A stretch of DNA of 64,000 bases from Opitutaceae bacterium (GCA_016794625.1 JAEUGY010000114.1:124001-188000); one strand, 5' to 3'. Shown: positions 24,744 through 33,737, counted from the first letter of the stretch. The notes: generated by a model not told the origin, from the letters alone. Made by a program: numbers and translations.

Positions 24744-26099
24744 GTGCAACCCCGTATCCCTCTCGTTGAAATCTCACGTCGCTCCTTCGTCAAACGCTGC
24801 GCGACGTTGGCGGCCGCGACCGGCCTTCCGTTGTGGTTTGTGGAACGTCAGCTCAGCGCCGCCGAGGTGACGAACAAGCCGTTGAGTGCGAACGACAAGC
24901 CCGGTATCGCCCTGGTCGGTTGTGGCGGCATGGGCACTGTGGATGGACTCAACGCGGCGAATCACGGCAATGTGCTGGCCGTGTGCGACGTGGATTCTGA
25001 ACATGCGGAACGGGCGGCGCAGAAACTGACTGTCGATGGCCGGGTGCCCCAGATCTACGGGGACGTGCGCAAACTTTTGGAGCGGAAAGACATTCATGTC
25101 ATCATCAATGGCACGCCCGATCACTGGCATACCTTGGTCAACCTCGGTGCGAGCCGGGCGGGCAAGGACGTGTATTCGGAAAAGCCCCTGACGCTGACGG
25201 TCGATGAAGGCCGCCGCCTCGTGAAGGAACTGACCCGACGCGGCACGATTTTGCAGACCGGCACCCAGCAGCGCAGCTCACAGCGATTCCGAATGGCCTG
25301 TGAACTTGTGCGCAACGGACGGCTGGGCAAACTCAACGAAGTCAAAGTTTGGTTACCGGCTGGGCTGCGCGAAGGCCCGTTTGCGACGGCACCGGTGCCG
25401 GCGAGCCTCAACTGGGACTACTGGCTCGGCCAGGCTCCGAAGGTCGACTATGTGCCTGAGCGCGGGCACACCAAGTTCCGGTACTGGTATGACTATTCGG
25501 GCGGCACGATGACCGACTGGGGCGCGCACCATAACGACATCGCCTACTGGGCGATTGGGCAGCGTGCACCGGTCAAGGTCGAGTCCACCCGCCTGACCGA
25601 GCCGATTCCCGGCGGCTATGATGCGATCAGCGACTACGAAGTCCGCTACACCTATGCCGATGGCACGAAGCTGACGATCATGTCGACCCATGGGGACGAC
25701 ATCTTCGGCCGCTTGAAGGACAAGGATGTTCAGCGCAACGGCATCCGTTTTGAGGGCAGCACCGGCTGGTTGTGGGTCAATCGCAGCGAGCTCAAGGCCA
25801 GTGACCCCGAGCTGCTGCGCACGCCCCTGCCGGCGGACGCGATCCGCCTGTATCAGAGCAACGACCACATGCAGAACTTTTTTGACTGCGTGCGTTCCCG
25901 CAAGGCGCCGATTTGCGACGTCGAGACCGGACACCTTTCGGCGAACATGTGCCACCTCGGCGCCATTTCGCTCCGGACGGGAAAGTCGCTGACCTGGAAT
26001 CCCAAGTCGGAAAAGTTCACCGGCGAGCACGCGCGCGAGGCCAACCGCTACCTCTCCCGCGAAATGCGCAAACCGTACGACTACAGTTTTGTCGGCTGA
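24744..26099 (+). CDS. Tat-exported Gfo/Idh/MocA-family oxidoreductase
   Basis: The protein has 451 residues. A twin-arginine signal (ISRRSFVKRC, then a hydrophobic stretch to SAAE near residue 40) is followed by a Rossmann domain with ALVGCGGMGT. The family's catalytic EKPL motif is in YSEKPLTLT. The C-terminal alpha/beta domain contains GGTMTDWGAHHNDIAYW, typical of the large secreted GFO group in Verrucomicrobiota and Planctomycetes. Known members oxidise, epimerise or hydrolyse sugars with a tightly bound nicotinamide cofactor, which is why they use Tat. The substrate is unknown. The GTG at 24744 gives the complete Tat signal. Confidence 0.85.
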   Translation: MQPRIPLVEISRRSFVKRCATLAAATGLPLWFVERQLSAAEVTNKPLSANDKPGIALVGCGGMGTVDGLNAANHGNVLAVCDVDSEHAERAAQKLTVDGRVPQIYGDVRKLLERKDIHVIINGTPDHWHTLVNLGASRAGKDVYSEKPLTLTVDEGRRLVKELTRRGTILQTGTQQRSSQRFRMACELVRNGRLGKLNEVKVWLPAGLREGPFATAPVPASLNWDYWLGQAPKVDYVPERGHTKFRYWYDYSGGTMTDWGAHHNDIAYWAIGQRAPVKVESTRLTEPIPGGYDAISDYEVRYTYADGTKLTIMSTHGDDIFGRLKDKDVQRNGIRFEGSTGWLWVNRSELKASDPELLRTPLPADAIRLYQSNDHMQNFFDCVRSRKAPICDVETGHLSANMCHLGAISLRTGKSLTWNPKSEKFTGEHAREANRYLSREMRKPYDYSFVG

Positions 26100-26131
26100 G
26101 CCGGAAAAGACGTTGTGGACCGCGCGGGATC

Positions 26132-26458
26132 GTGACCGGCTTCGACGCGGAGACAAATCAACGCGGTGGGTTGGGCACGTGGAGAGCCCAGGTGAATTGT
26201 GACGAGGCCATTGTCCTGGGGCGCAGCCAGCTGCCCTTGTGGGAGCAGCGGAACCCGCGTCTCCGCTGGGAGGATAACACGGTGCGCGAACCCCTCTTCG
26301 CCGCCTGGATCATGGCTCTGGGCAGCTCCACCGAGGATCGTGAGGGACTCGAGGAGCAAACTCGTGAAATGCTCGCCCGTTTCCGCTGGCCGACCCTGTT
26401 CACGAGTGGTTTCGCCATCGTGGTGAACCTGAGGCATCAGCTTGCGGTGACGGGTTGA
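26132..26458 (+). CDS. Possible small protein or gene remnant
   Basis: A frame of 108 codons from GTG at 26132 has the GC-rich third positions of real genes here. It reads like a globular protein (LPLWEQRNPRLRWEDNT, EPLFAAWIMALG, ARFRWPTLFTSGFAIVVNL). No family is recognised, no Shine-Dalgarno site is seen, and a start within the frame is arbitrary. It may be the tail of a decayed gene behind the oxidoreductase. Confidence 0.35.
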   Translation: MTGFDAETNQRGGLGTWRAQVNCDEAIVLGRSQLPLWEQRNPRLRWEDNTVREPLFAAWIMALGSSTEDREGLEEQTREMLARFRWPTLFTSGFAIVVNLRHQLAVTG

Positions 26459-26581
26459 GCGTGGAGGCGCGAGGGAGCGACGGGGCCTCACTCCTATCTT
26501 TGCCAGCTCATGTTGACGCTGAATTCGGCAGGGCGATACGTGCGGCGAACGCTCCTCTCGAATGAACGGCGATGCCCAACC

Positions 26582-26674
26582 GGCGCCGACGGAGCGGCGC
26601 CCTCCATGGGTGTGACCTGCGGTCGGTTTTTCGCGGGTGGGGCCCTCCGTGGAGGGCGTCGCTCCGTCGACGCC
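26582..26674. repeat. Family B inverted repeat pair, copy 3 (arms in opposite order)
   Basis: GGCGCCGACGGAGCGGCGCC (arm 26582-26606) precedes GTGGAGGGCGTCGCTCCG (arm 26649-26674). The arm order is reversed relative to the pairs at 4015 and 11464. Confidence 0.8.
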
Positions 26675-26751
26675 ACGGGGAGGAATCGTGCGCCACACCG
26701 CCGGGTCTCACGCTGTTTGCGTCAACGGCCCCGCGGTGGTCGGTGGGGGCT

Positions 26752-27471
26752 TCAGCCGTCGTAACCCGGTCCGTCGTGTTCGGGTGTCGGGCTGGGAGGA
26801 ACCATGGATCCAGCTTGTGCGGCCTTCGCTTCCAACTCGGCGAAGTGACGTTCGGCGGCCCGGATTTCCCGGCCGCGGACGGCGCCTTCGCCGCCGGAGG
26901 TCGCCTGTGAACCCCACGCATACCAGAAGCGGAGGGAGCGTTCGCGCAGCCAGAGGTAGACGGTGCGATCCTCCTCCGCGACAAAGTGGGCGGCGAGGGC
27001 ACCAAGGTCCGAGGCGGCGCGCTCGGTCCTTTCTCCGAACGGGCCGCAGTCCTTGACCAGGACGCGCACCTGTTCCTCGGCTTCGTCGAAGCGGCGGCGC
27101 GCGGCCAGAGCCCAGATGCGAGCGACCGCGGCGTCGTAGTCGCCGGACTCGGTGAGAAGCGTGGGCGTCACGGCGGGAGGCGGGGGTGGAGGCTTGGGGC
27201 GGCGAACCACGCGCTCGGCTTCGCCGAGGGCGAAGAAGTCGCGCATGGCCCCATTGCGAGGGCCTTCCTTGGCGCTCAAGGAAAAGCACATGCGCTCGCG
27301 GACGCCTTCTCGCTCCCATTCGAGGAAGAACTCCTGCCGAGGCCAGTCGAGCTCCATGAGCCTCAGCATGCCCTGCTCCCCGGCGCGGTGTTCGTTCCCG
27401 CGGGCGTCGCGGAAGTCTCGCAGCACGGTCACGTGATGGTCGGCGCGGAGGTGGTCGATGGTGCAGCCCAT
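26752..27471 (-). CDS. Protein of unknown function
   Basis: A 239-residue soluble protein without signal peptide or membrane segment. The first 80 residues are rich in charged and aromatic residues (MELDWPRQEFFLEWEREG). A proline run (KPPPPPPAV near residue 97) acts as a linker. The C-terminal half is helical and rich in Arg, Glu and Ala (ALAARRRFDEAEEQVRVLV), like a short TPR-type or coiled region. No family is recognised. It starts 11 bases after the stop of the membrane-protein gene upstream, so the two are probably co-transcribed and act together. Confidence 0.6.
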   Translation of the reverse strand: MGCTIDHLRADHHVTVLRDFRDARGNEHRAGEQGMLRLMELDWPRQEFFLEWEREGVRERMCFSLSAKEGPRNGAMRDFFALGEAERVVRRPKPPPPPPAVTPTLLTESGDYDAAVARIWALAARRRFDEAEEQVRVLVKDCGPFGERTERAASDLGALAAHFVAEEDRTVYLWLRERSLRFWYAWGSQATSGGEGAVRGREIRAAERHFAELEAKAAQAGSMVPPSPTPEHDGPGYDG

Positions 27472-27482
27472 GGTGCGGTCTC

Positions 27483-28808
27483 CTACTCCGTGAGCCAGCG
27501 CAGGGGCGGCGGGGCGTCCACCATGACGGGTTGCCAGGTCCAGCCGGAGGCCAGCACCGCCTGGACCACGGGTGATCTCATGGCCTGGAGATCGAAGCTT
27601 ATGGTGGGGCCGAGGTCACCGGTGGGGCGGCCGGCGGAATCGAGTTCGACACCACCGCCGCGTTCGTAGTCGCGGGAGAAAAAGGTGAGTCCGAGCCCCG
27701 CCTTCCATTCGAGCCGTAGTCCCCCGGGACCGGCCGTTGCGTCCCAGCGGCTGAGGTATTCCCTCATGCGCACCGTCCGCCGGTCGGGGTCGAAGCGAAG
27801 CGTAAATTTATGGATACGCCGGATCGCCCTGACCTGCAGGGCGTCGATCCAGCGCTTTTCTCCCAGGTTCCAGGTCACCTCCAGTGTGGTGGAGTCGGGA
27901 CCGGCCGCGACCAGCAGGGGCCGATCGCGCTGGTTCAAGGCCAGGAGCCGGCTTCGCAGGGTGGAGACGGGAACCGGGGTGACGTGAGGTTCCGGTGCCT
28001 CGCGCCCCGCCCAGGCCGCGCCCTTGAAGAACCAGAGGACGGCGACGACCAGATTCAAACCGACGAAGAGCGCGAGCAGCGGTTTATGGTGCCGAATGCG
28101 GTTGGAAACCTGGCGGCGGGAGGGGTCGTCGGACGAAACCGGCTCCGGTCCGCGGCGGGGTGCGCCGAGCGCGCGCGTTCGTGGCCCCTCCACACTTGCC
28201 CGCGAGGCGCCGGTCCACGCGTACAGTTCCCGTCCGGCCGCCACGACATGCGTCCATTCGCCTCCGCCGCCGTAGCGCCGCCCCGTCCAGCCATCGCCCG
28301 CGTCGCCCGCGACCACGGCGAGCTGGAAAAACGTGCGGTAGGCCTCAACGGCCCGTGCTGCGATCGCTTCATCCGGGAACCGCGCCGCCAGGGCGGATTC
28401 GCCCGTGGCCCGGAACGAGAATCTGGCCTCTTCGGCCGCGGCGAGCACCCCGCCCAGCGCAGGTTTGGCGTCGGTGATCAAACTCGGGTCGGCCTCGGGT
28501 CCGAAGACAAGGTCCCAAGCGACCGGCGACAGGGCGACGGGCGAGGGTAAACTTGCCTCGACCCCGGTTGAGGCGGGAACCGGTTCCCTGGCGCGCGCGT
28601 AGGCAAGCGCGTCCAACAGATGCACCACCCCCTGGGGCACCGCAACGAGTGCGAGAAAACCAAAGACAAAGATGAGCGGCCGCAGCGACAGTCCGGCGCG
28701 CAGCATCCACCACGAAAACAGCAGGGCCAGACCTCCCGTGATCGTGACAAAAACGAGCACGCCGGCAGCGGCGGGAGAGTCACGAAAAGTCTGCAGCAGT
28801 CGCTCCAT
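27483..28808 (-). CDS. Membrane protein of unknown function
   Basis: The protein has 441 residues. Two membrane helices near the N-terminus (about residues 14-35 and 45-65) are followed by a soluble loop of about 180 residues. A further helix (LLALFVGLNLVVAVLWFF, about residue 255) leads into a C-terminal domain rich in Arg, Trp and Asp with beta-like patterning (LEVTWNLGEKRWIDALQV, TLRFDPDRRTVRMREYLS). No catalytic motif or family is recognised. The ATG at 28808 begins MERLLQTF; the upstream in-frame ATG at 28859 adds only a weak extension. It forms a two-gene operon with the gene at 26752. Confidence 0.6.
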   Translation of the reverse strand: MERLLQTFRDSPAAAGVLVFVTITGGLALLFSWWMLRAGLSLRPLIFVFGFLALVAVPQGVVHLLDALAYARAREPVPASTGVEASLPSPVALSPVAWDLVFGPEADPSLITDAKPALGGVLAAAEEARFSFRATGESALAARFPDEAIAARAVEAYRTFFQLAVVAGDAGDGWTGRRYGGGGEWTHVVAAGRELYAWTGASRASVEGPRTRALGAPRRGPEPVSSDDPSRRQVSNRIRHHKPLLALFVGLNLVVAVLWFFKGAAWAGREAPEPHVTPVPVSTLRSRLLALNQRDRPLLVAAGPDSTTLEVTWNLGEKRWIDALQVRAIRRIHKFTLRFDPDRRTVRMREYLSRWDATAGPGGLRLEWKAGLGLTFFSRDYERGGGVELDSAGRPTGDLGPTISFDLQAMRSPVVQAVLASGWTWQPVMVDAPPPLRWLTE

Positions 28809-28906
28809 CGGTTGGGTTGGGAGAACGCGGCAGAATGCGGGTAAACCTGTCGCTGACAATCCTGCAGGTTATGCCCCCCCTCCCGCGGAAGGAACGTGTG
28901 GCCGAA

Positions 28907-29060
28907 AGGGACAGGTTGAATGCGGACCCCCGAGTAGGGACCGGTGGAGCAGGGCTTCGGTCAGGAAGGGAGAGACGCCCGAATAAGGGACAGGCCGATT
29001 TTGGGCTACGATCAGGGACAGGCCGAATCTGGGCTGAATGAGGGACAGGTGGAATCTTGG
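28907..29060. repeat. Array of about six imperfect 27-31-base direct repeats
   Basis: AGGGACAGG or a close variant starts at 28907, 28936 (AGGGACCGG), about 28967 (degenerate), 28986, 29014 and 29041. The last three are 28 and 27 bases apart and share CCGATTTTGGGC / CCGAATCTGGGC / TGGAATCTTGG tails. The array fills most of the 314-base gap before the next gene. It resembles the iterated terminal repeats of some transposons (IS21-type) or regulator half-sites; no transposase is present. Confidence 0.65.
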
Positions 29061-29122
29061 TCGGCGGCGGCGGTGGCTTGCCGCTTGAGCCCGACGGCTC
29101 AGAGGAGCAGGGTCGAGTCGCC

Positions 29123-30811
29123 ATGATGTTCGTGCGTGCCTGGGTTTTGTTGGGCGTGGGAGGGTGGGGGCTGGCGGTTGCGCAGACGCCCACCCTCAAT
29201 CAAGAGCCGGTGGAGTTGCCGGTGTACACGGTGCAGGGGACCGTCGATCCGCTCCCGCCGGAGTCGTGGCGTTACACCCGGATTGAAGGGTTCGAAGTGC
29301 TGTCCGACGGTTCGGTGGCGCAGACCCGGCATTGGGTGGAGGAGTTTCAGCGGTTTCACCACGCGATTTCCCTCGTCTGGCCCGTCGGACAGGCCCAACG
29401 CCAGCCCCCGGCCTTGCTGGTGCTGTGCGAGGACTCCGGCTCCTATGAGCAGTTGCTGCCAAAGACTCCGCGCTCCCGCGGAGCGCTGGGCTACAGCGCG
29501 GGCTATCAGCGCCGGGAACACGCTGCCATCGTCATCGATTTTTCCGGTCGCCTGCCGGAGACCGTCTCTGCCACCGAGGTCCTTGATCCCGGTCTGGAGG
29601 GGCCGGCGCAGACGGCGGGCAGCGATATCGGCGGCGTGCAGTCGGACCCCTACCGGGCGCTCTACCGGGAGTACATCCACCTGCTGTTGTCCCAGGCCGA
29701 TCCCCCCGCGCCGGCTTGGTTCGAGGAAGGGCTCTGTCAATTGCTGGCGGACATCCGCGTCACCGACACCGCCATCACCGTGGGCAAGCTCGATCGCGAG
29801 GACAGTTTTGCGGATGCCGACGATCCCGAGCCCACCTTCAACCTCGCGCTGAAATCGCGATCGCTCCTGCCCCTGGAGGCCATGTTCGCGCCGGAGGCTG
29901 GCCAGCTCACCCCCGGAGGCCCGCGCGACGGGAGATGGGCGGTGCAGTGTTATGCGTTTGTGCATTGGGGGCTCTATGGAAACTTCGGCCAGAACCAGAA
30001 GCCGTTCCTCCAGTTCCTTGTGCAGGCCTCGCGCGAGCCGGTGACCGAGATGATGTTCCGTCACCATTTCAAGAGGACCTACAAGCAGATGCTGTATGAG
30101 TTAAAGAGTTACACCGAAATCTCGCGGTACAAGGTCGCCGGGCTCCGCACGGAGGGCCGGGAGAAGCTCCCGCCGCCGGCGCCCTTCGCGGTGCGCGAGG
30201 CGACCGAGGCCGAGGTCGGGCGGATCAAAGGCCGGGTGCTGCGCCTGGCCGGCCGGACGAGTGATGCCCGCGAGGCGCTCATCGCCCCTTACCGCCGCGG
30301 GGTGCGCGACACGGCGCTCCTGGCCGAGCTGGGGCTGGCGGAACTCGAGCGCGGTGAGCGGGAGCGAGCCCGGACCTTCCTTCTGGCGGCGACGCGGCGC
30401 GAGACCGACCAGCCCCGCGCCTATCTGGAACTGGCGCGGATCCTGGCGGAAGACCGTGCGGCTGTCCCCGACGCCGTCCCCGCGCCGCATTCCCCCGTGC
30501 TGGCCCTGCTCACCCAGGCCGCGGCCCGGCCGCCGCCGCTGGCCGAGGTCTACGCGCTCATGCTGGAGACCTGGCTGAATGGTGATGCTTTTCCAGATAC
30601 GGAAGGCTTCCGGCTCCTCGATGCCGGAGTGAGAGCCTTCCCTGGGGATGCGACGCTCATTTGCCGCCTGGCCGAGCTCAAGGTGAGGGCTGGAGCGATC
30701 GAATCAGCGCGATCGCTCGTCGCCCACGGACTCCGGGTCCTGAGCGATCCGGCAGCCAAAGAACGACTCCGGGCGCTCCAATTGCGTCTGCCGGCCGCTC
30801 CGCCCTCCTGA
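29123..30811 (+). CDS. Secreted TPR protein with a degenerate peptidase-MA-like domain
   Basis: The protein has 562 residues with a signal peptide (about 1-21, ending LAVA before Q). Residues 45-330 resemble a gluzincin (peptidase MA / DUF1570-like) domain. At the helix where HExxH would stand the sequence is YREYIHLLLS, with Arg182 in place of the first zinc His, while Glu183, His186 and the downstream WFEEGL (Glu) are kept. Residues 360-560 are helical repeats of the TPR type. Loss of a zinc ligand suggests a non-catalytic or altered enzyme. The ATG at 29123 (or 29126) precedes the signal peptide. It lies just upstream of the PBP4 gene on the same strand. Confidence 0.65.
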   Translation: MMFVRAWVLLGVGGWGLAVAQTPTLNQEPVELPVYTVQGTVDPLPPESWRYTRIEGFEVLSDGSVAQTRHWVEEFQRFHHAISLVWPVGQAQRQPPALLVLCEDSGSYEQLLPKTPRSRGALGYSAGYQRREHAAIVIDFSGRLPETVSATEVLDPGLEGPAQTAGSDIGGVQSDPYRALYREYIHLLLSQADPPAPAWFEEGLCQLLADIRVTDTAITVGKLDREDSFADADDPEPTFNLALKSRSLLPLEAMFAPEAGQLTPGGPRDGRWAVQCYAFVHWGLYGNFGQNQKPFLQFLVQASREPVTEMMFRHHFKRTYKQMLYELKSYTEISRYKVAGLRTEGREKLPPPAPFAVREATEAEVGRIKGRVLRLAGRTSDAREALIAPYRRGVRDTALLAELGLAELERGERERARTFLLAATRRETDQPRAYLELARILAEDRAAVPDAVPAPHSPVLALLTQAAARPPPLAEVYALMLETWLNGDAFPDTEGFRLLDAGVRAFPGDATLICRLAELKVRAGAIESARSLVAHGLRVLSDPAAKERLRALQLRLPAAPPS

Positions 30812-30943
30812 ACCGGGTCGGACACCGGAGACACCCGGCCGGCCGGCCTGTGGGTGAGGTCTGGCCGGTGCTCAGCGGCAAGCGTGGCGGATTCGGATAC
30901 CATTGCCATGACCCCGAAGTGTGGACACGGTCCGGCGCGAGCT

Positions 30944-32497
30944 ATGACCGTCCCTTTTTCCCGCCCGTCCCGCCTCCGCTCCGTCGCCTCCGTCCTCTTG
31001 TTGAGCCTGGCCACCCTGCTGCGTGCGCAGAGCCCGGCGCCGGCAACGGAACCGGCCCCGACGGTGGCGGTGCTGCAGGAGCGGTTGGAGGCAAGGTTGC
31101 GGGATCCGCGGTTTGCCGGTGCGCTCTGGAGCGCGAAAGTGGTCTCCCTCCGCACCGGCGAAGTCTGGTTTGAGCACGAGCCCCGCCGCCTGATGAGTCC
31201 GGCGTCCAATTCGAAACTGTACGCCGCGGCGCTGGCGCTGGATCGGCTGGGGTCCGAGGCCAGGTTGGAGACGCCGGTGCTGGCGACGGTGCCGGTGGAT
31301 TCCGCGGGCGAGGTCAAGGGAGACCTCGTGATCTACGGACGGGGTGATCCGGATTGGAACCCACGGCGCCGCCAGGAAGCTTTTTGGAAGGCCTTCGAGC
31401 CCGTCGTGGCTCTTGTGCAGAAGGCCGGCGTGCGACGGATCACGGGCGACATCGTGGCGGATGCGACGTGGTTTCGTATGCGCAACCATGGGGCGGGCTG
31501 GACCGCCGACGACCTCAATGACTATTACGGCGCCGAGGTGTCGGCCCTCACGCTGGAGGAGAACTACGTCGACCTCCGCGTCACCCCGGGTCCGGCTGCG
31601 GGGTCCCTGGCACGGGTGGAGGTGCTGCAACCGCTCAGTGGGCTGACCATTGTGAATGACGTCCGCACGATCCCGGCCGGCGGGAAGGCCCGGATCGTGG
31701 TGCATCGACTGGCAGGCGATGCCGAAGTCTACCTCTCGGGCGAGATTGCCGTCGGGGCGAAGGAAGAGATCACCGAGGCGACCGTACCGCGACCTGCGCA
31801 GTGGTACGCGGCGGCCCTGCGGGAAGCGCTCCTCCGGGCGGGGGTGCGCGTGGAAGGCCAGGCGCGCAGCCGCCGCTGGCCCGAGCCCTCGGCCGCGGCG
31901 CAGGCGCCGGTGGTGATCGGCACGGTGCAATCGACCCCGGTACGCGACCAGGTCACCCTCATCATGAAACCCTCGCAGAACCTGCGGACCGATCTCCTAT
32001 TCGCGCATTTGGGTGAGTTGCGACGGAAGGCGGACACACCGGTGTGGCGTACGTCGGAAGAGCTGGCGGTCGAGGATCTCGAAGCCTTTTTGACCGAACA
32101 CCGCCTTTTGGCCGAGGATGTCCGATTTGAGGAAGGTTCCGGGCTTTCGCGCAACAACCTGACGTCAGCCGCGGCCGTGGTGGCGTTGCTGGAGCACATG
32201 ACCCGTCACCGCGAAGCAACTGCCTTCCGCGAGTCACTCCCCGTGGCTGGCGTCGATGGCACCCTCCGCCGCCGGATGAAAGACACACCGGCGGCGGGCA
32301 ACGTCCGGGCGAAGACCGGCACGCTCCGCTGGGCGCAGACCCTCTCGGGATACATGACCACGGCCCGCGGCGAACCGCTGGCTTTCAGCCTGATGCTCAA
32401 CCGGTATCGACCTGTCGGACAGCGGACCGGTGCGACGGAACTGGACGAGGTGGCGGTGATGCTGGCCGAGAGCCAGATCGGGACCGGCGCCCCCTAG
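30944..32497 (+). CDS. dacB: D-alanyl-D-alanine carboxypeptidase/endopeptidase (PBP4, class C)
   Basis: The protein has 517 residues with a signal peptide (about 1-28). All three penicillin-binding motifs are present: SxxK in SPASNSKLY (Ser88, Lys91), SxN in GSGLSRNNL, and KTG in AKTGTLRW. The long domain between SxxK and SxN (about residues 150-370) is typical of PBP4 (peptidase family S13). The enzyme removes terminal D-Ala and cuts 4,3-crosslinks of peptidoglycan in the periplasm, releasing material for recycling. The ATG at 30944 gives the signal peptide; an upstream in-frame ATG at 30854 is not needed. It is the first wall gene of the large peptidoglycan group. Confidence 0.9.
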   Translation: MTVPFSRPSRLRSVASVLLLSLATLLRAQSPAPATEPAPTVAVLQERLEARLRDPRFAGALWSAKVVSLRTGEVWFEHEPRRLMSPASNSKLYAAALALDRLGSEARLETPVLATVPVDSAGEVKGDLVIYGRGDPDWNPRRRQEAFWKAFEPVVALVQKAGVRRITGDIVADATWFRMRNHGAGWTADDLNDYYGAEVSALTLEENYVDLRVTPGPAAGSLARVEVLQPLSGLTIVNDVRTIPAGGKARIVVHRLAGDAEVYLSGEIAVGAKEEITEATVPRPAQWYAAALREALLRAGVRVEGQARSRRWPEPSAAAQAPVVIGTVQSTPVRDQVTLIMKPSQNLRTDLLFAHLGELRRKADTPVWRTSEELAVEDLEAFLTEHRLLAEDVRFEEGSGLSRNNLTSAAAVVALLEHMTRHREATAFRESLPVAGVDGTLRRRMKDTPAAGNVRAKTGTLRWAQTLSGYMTTARGEPLAFSLMLNRYRPVGQRTGATELDEVAVMLAESQIGTGAP

Positions 32498-32503
32498 GGA
32501 TAA

Positions 32504-32548
32504 CCGATTGCAATCGGACGGCCGCCGCGGGCCCTTTCGCCGTCCGAT
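32504..32548 (+). promoter_or_regulatory. Overlapping, mutually exclusive stems before the NagX-like gene
   Basis: CCGATTGCAATCGG (32504-32517) is a perfect 14-base palindrome. Its right half (ATCGG) is also the start of ATCGGACGGC (32513-32522), which pairs perfectly with GCCGTCCGAT (32539-32548). Both stems cannot form at once. This might be an attenuator-like leader or a protein site; there is no T-run after it. Confidence 0.4.
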
Positions 32549-32594
32549 CTGGCGTTGCAACGGAGAGCGCGGCCCCAAGAGTGCTGCGACCCTC

Positions 32595-33737
32595 ATGAGT
32601 GACTCCTCGCGCTTGGTCTCCTTGGATGCCTTTCGAGGCGCCACCGTGGCAGGCATGTTGCTTGTCAACAATCCCGGGTCGTGGAGCCACGTTTATCCGC
32701 CCCTCCTTCACGCCCCCTGGCACGGCTGGACCTTCACCGACCTGGTGTTCCCCTGTTTCCTTTGGATCGTCGGGGTGTCGATGACGTTTTCCTTTGCGCG
32801 GCGCTTTGAGCAAGGGGCGAACCGGCGAGGCCTGATGAAGCATGTCTGGATCCGGTCGATCCTCCTCTTTGCGCTCGGTCTCTTCCTCACCGCGTTTCCG
32901 TTCGGCCTCGTCTCGACCCATACCTTCGCGCTGGATTCCATGCGCATCCCCGGAGTGCTGCAACGTATCGCGATCTGCTACCTCGTCGCCAGCGCCATTG
33001 TACTGCGGACCGAATGGCGCGACCAGGTGAAGTGGGTCGTCGGGCTGCTGCTCTTCTATTGGGTGTTGCTCTGTTGGATACCCGTGCCCGGCCATGGCTC
33101 CGGCGTGCTCGACCCCGTGGGCAACGTGCCCGGCTGGATCGACTCGATCGTGCTCGCGGGCCACACCTGGACCGGCGCCCCCGCGCCCGGCTTCGATCCC
33201 GAAGGCATTCTTTCCACCCTGCCGGCGATCGCCACCACCCTCATGGGATGCCTGGCCGGACACCTCCTGCGCGAGCCGATGGGTGACTGGAGCAAGGCGT
33301 TTTACCTCGTGGCGGCGGGCGTCGTGGCGCTCTTTGTCGGTGCCGTCCTCGTCCGCTGGATGCCGATCAACAAGAACCTCTGGACCCCCACCTTCGCCGT
33401 CTTCATGGCCGGCTGGTCCGCGCTTTTCTATGCCCTGTTCTACGGGCTGATCGAGGCCGGAGGATGGAAACGCTGGGCGACCCCCTTCATCATCTATGGC
33501 CGCAACGCGATCGCCATGTTCGTGCTCGCCGGGTTGCTCGCGCGCGGGCTGACGCTGGTGCAGTGGACGAATCTCGACGGGAAAAAAGCGACCTTGAAGA
33601 GCTTCGTGTACGACAGCGTCTTTGTGCCGATCGGCGATCCTCGCCTCTCGTCGCTGCTCTTCGCGCTGGTCTTTGTGGCCTTCACCTTCGCGATCGCGTG
33701 GCTCCTTTGGCGCCGCCGGTGGTTCCTCAAGCTTTGA
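32595..33737 (+). CDS. NagX/HGSNAT-like membrane acyltransferase (DUF5009 type)
   Basis: The protein has 380 residues with about ten membrane helices. The N-terminus MSDSSRLVSLDAFRGATVAGM carries the LDxxRG motif of the heparan-alpha-glucosaminide N-acetyltransferase-like family. HGWTFTDLVFPCFLWIVG holds the conserved His, and IPGVLQRIAICY follows. HGSNAT acetylates glucosamine across a membrane. NagX homologues are found in N-acetylglucosamine regulons of Gram-negative bacteria and are thought to help uptake. Beside wall-recycling genes, a role in handling GlcNAc or GlcN from peptidoglycan is plausible (inference). The ATG at 32595 is preferred; it lies 97 bases after dacB. Confidence 0.8.
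   Translation: MSDSSRLVSLDAFRGATVAGMLLVNNPGSWSHVYPPLLHAPWHGWTFTDLVFPCFLWIVGVSMTFSFARRFEQGANRRGLMKHVWIRSILLFALGLFLTAFPFGLVSTHTFALDSMRIPGVLQRIAICYLVASAIVLRTEWRDQVKWVVGLLLFYWVLLCWIPVPGHGSGVLDPVGNVPGWIDSIVLAGHTWTGAPAPGFDPEGILSTLPAIATTLMGCLAGHLLREPMGDWSKAFYLVAAGVVALFVGAVLVRWMPINKNLWTPTFAVFMAGWSALFYALFYGLIEAGGWKRWATPFIIYGRNAIAMFVLAGLLARGLTLVQWTNLDGKKATLKSFVYDSVFVPIGDPRLSSLLFALVFVAFTFAIAWLLWRRRWFLKL

Larger units (their letters stand above)
26100..26751. other. Gap with one doubtful small gene and a family B repeat pair
   Basis: Only the possible 108-residue frame at 26132-26458 and the repeats at 26582-26674 can be named. The rest shows no recognisable feature. Confidence 0.5.

Noticed and set aside
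26081..26698. 205-codon minus-strand frame behind the oxidoreductase
   Set aside because: Half of it is translated family B repeat and the rest lacks gene-like composition.
28907..29060. CRISPR array
   Set aside because: The repeats are imperfect, spaced about 28 bases start to start with no unique spacers of constant length, and no cas gene is present.
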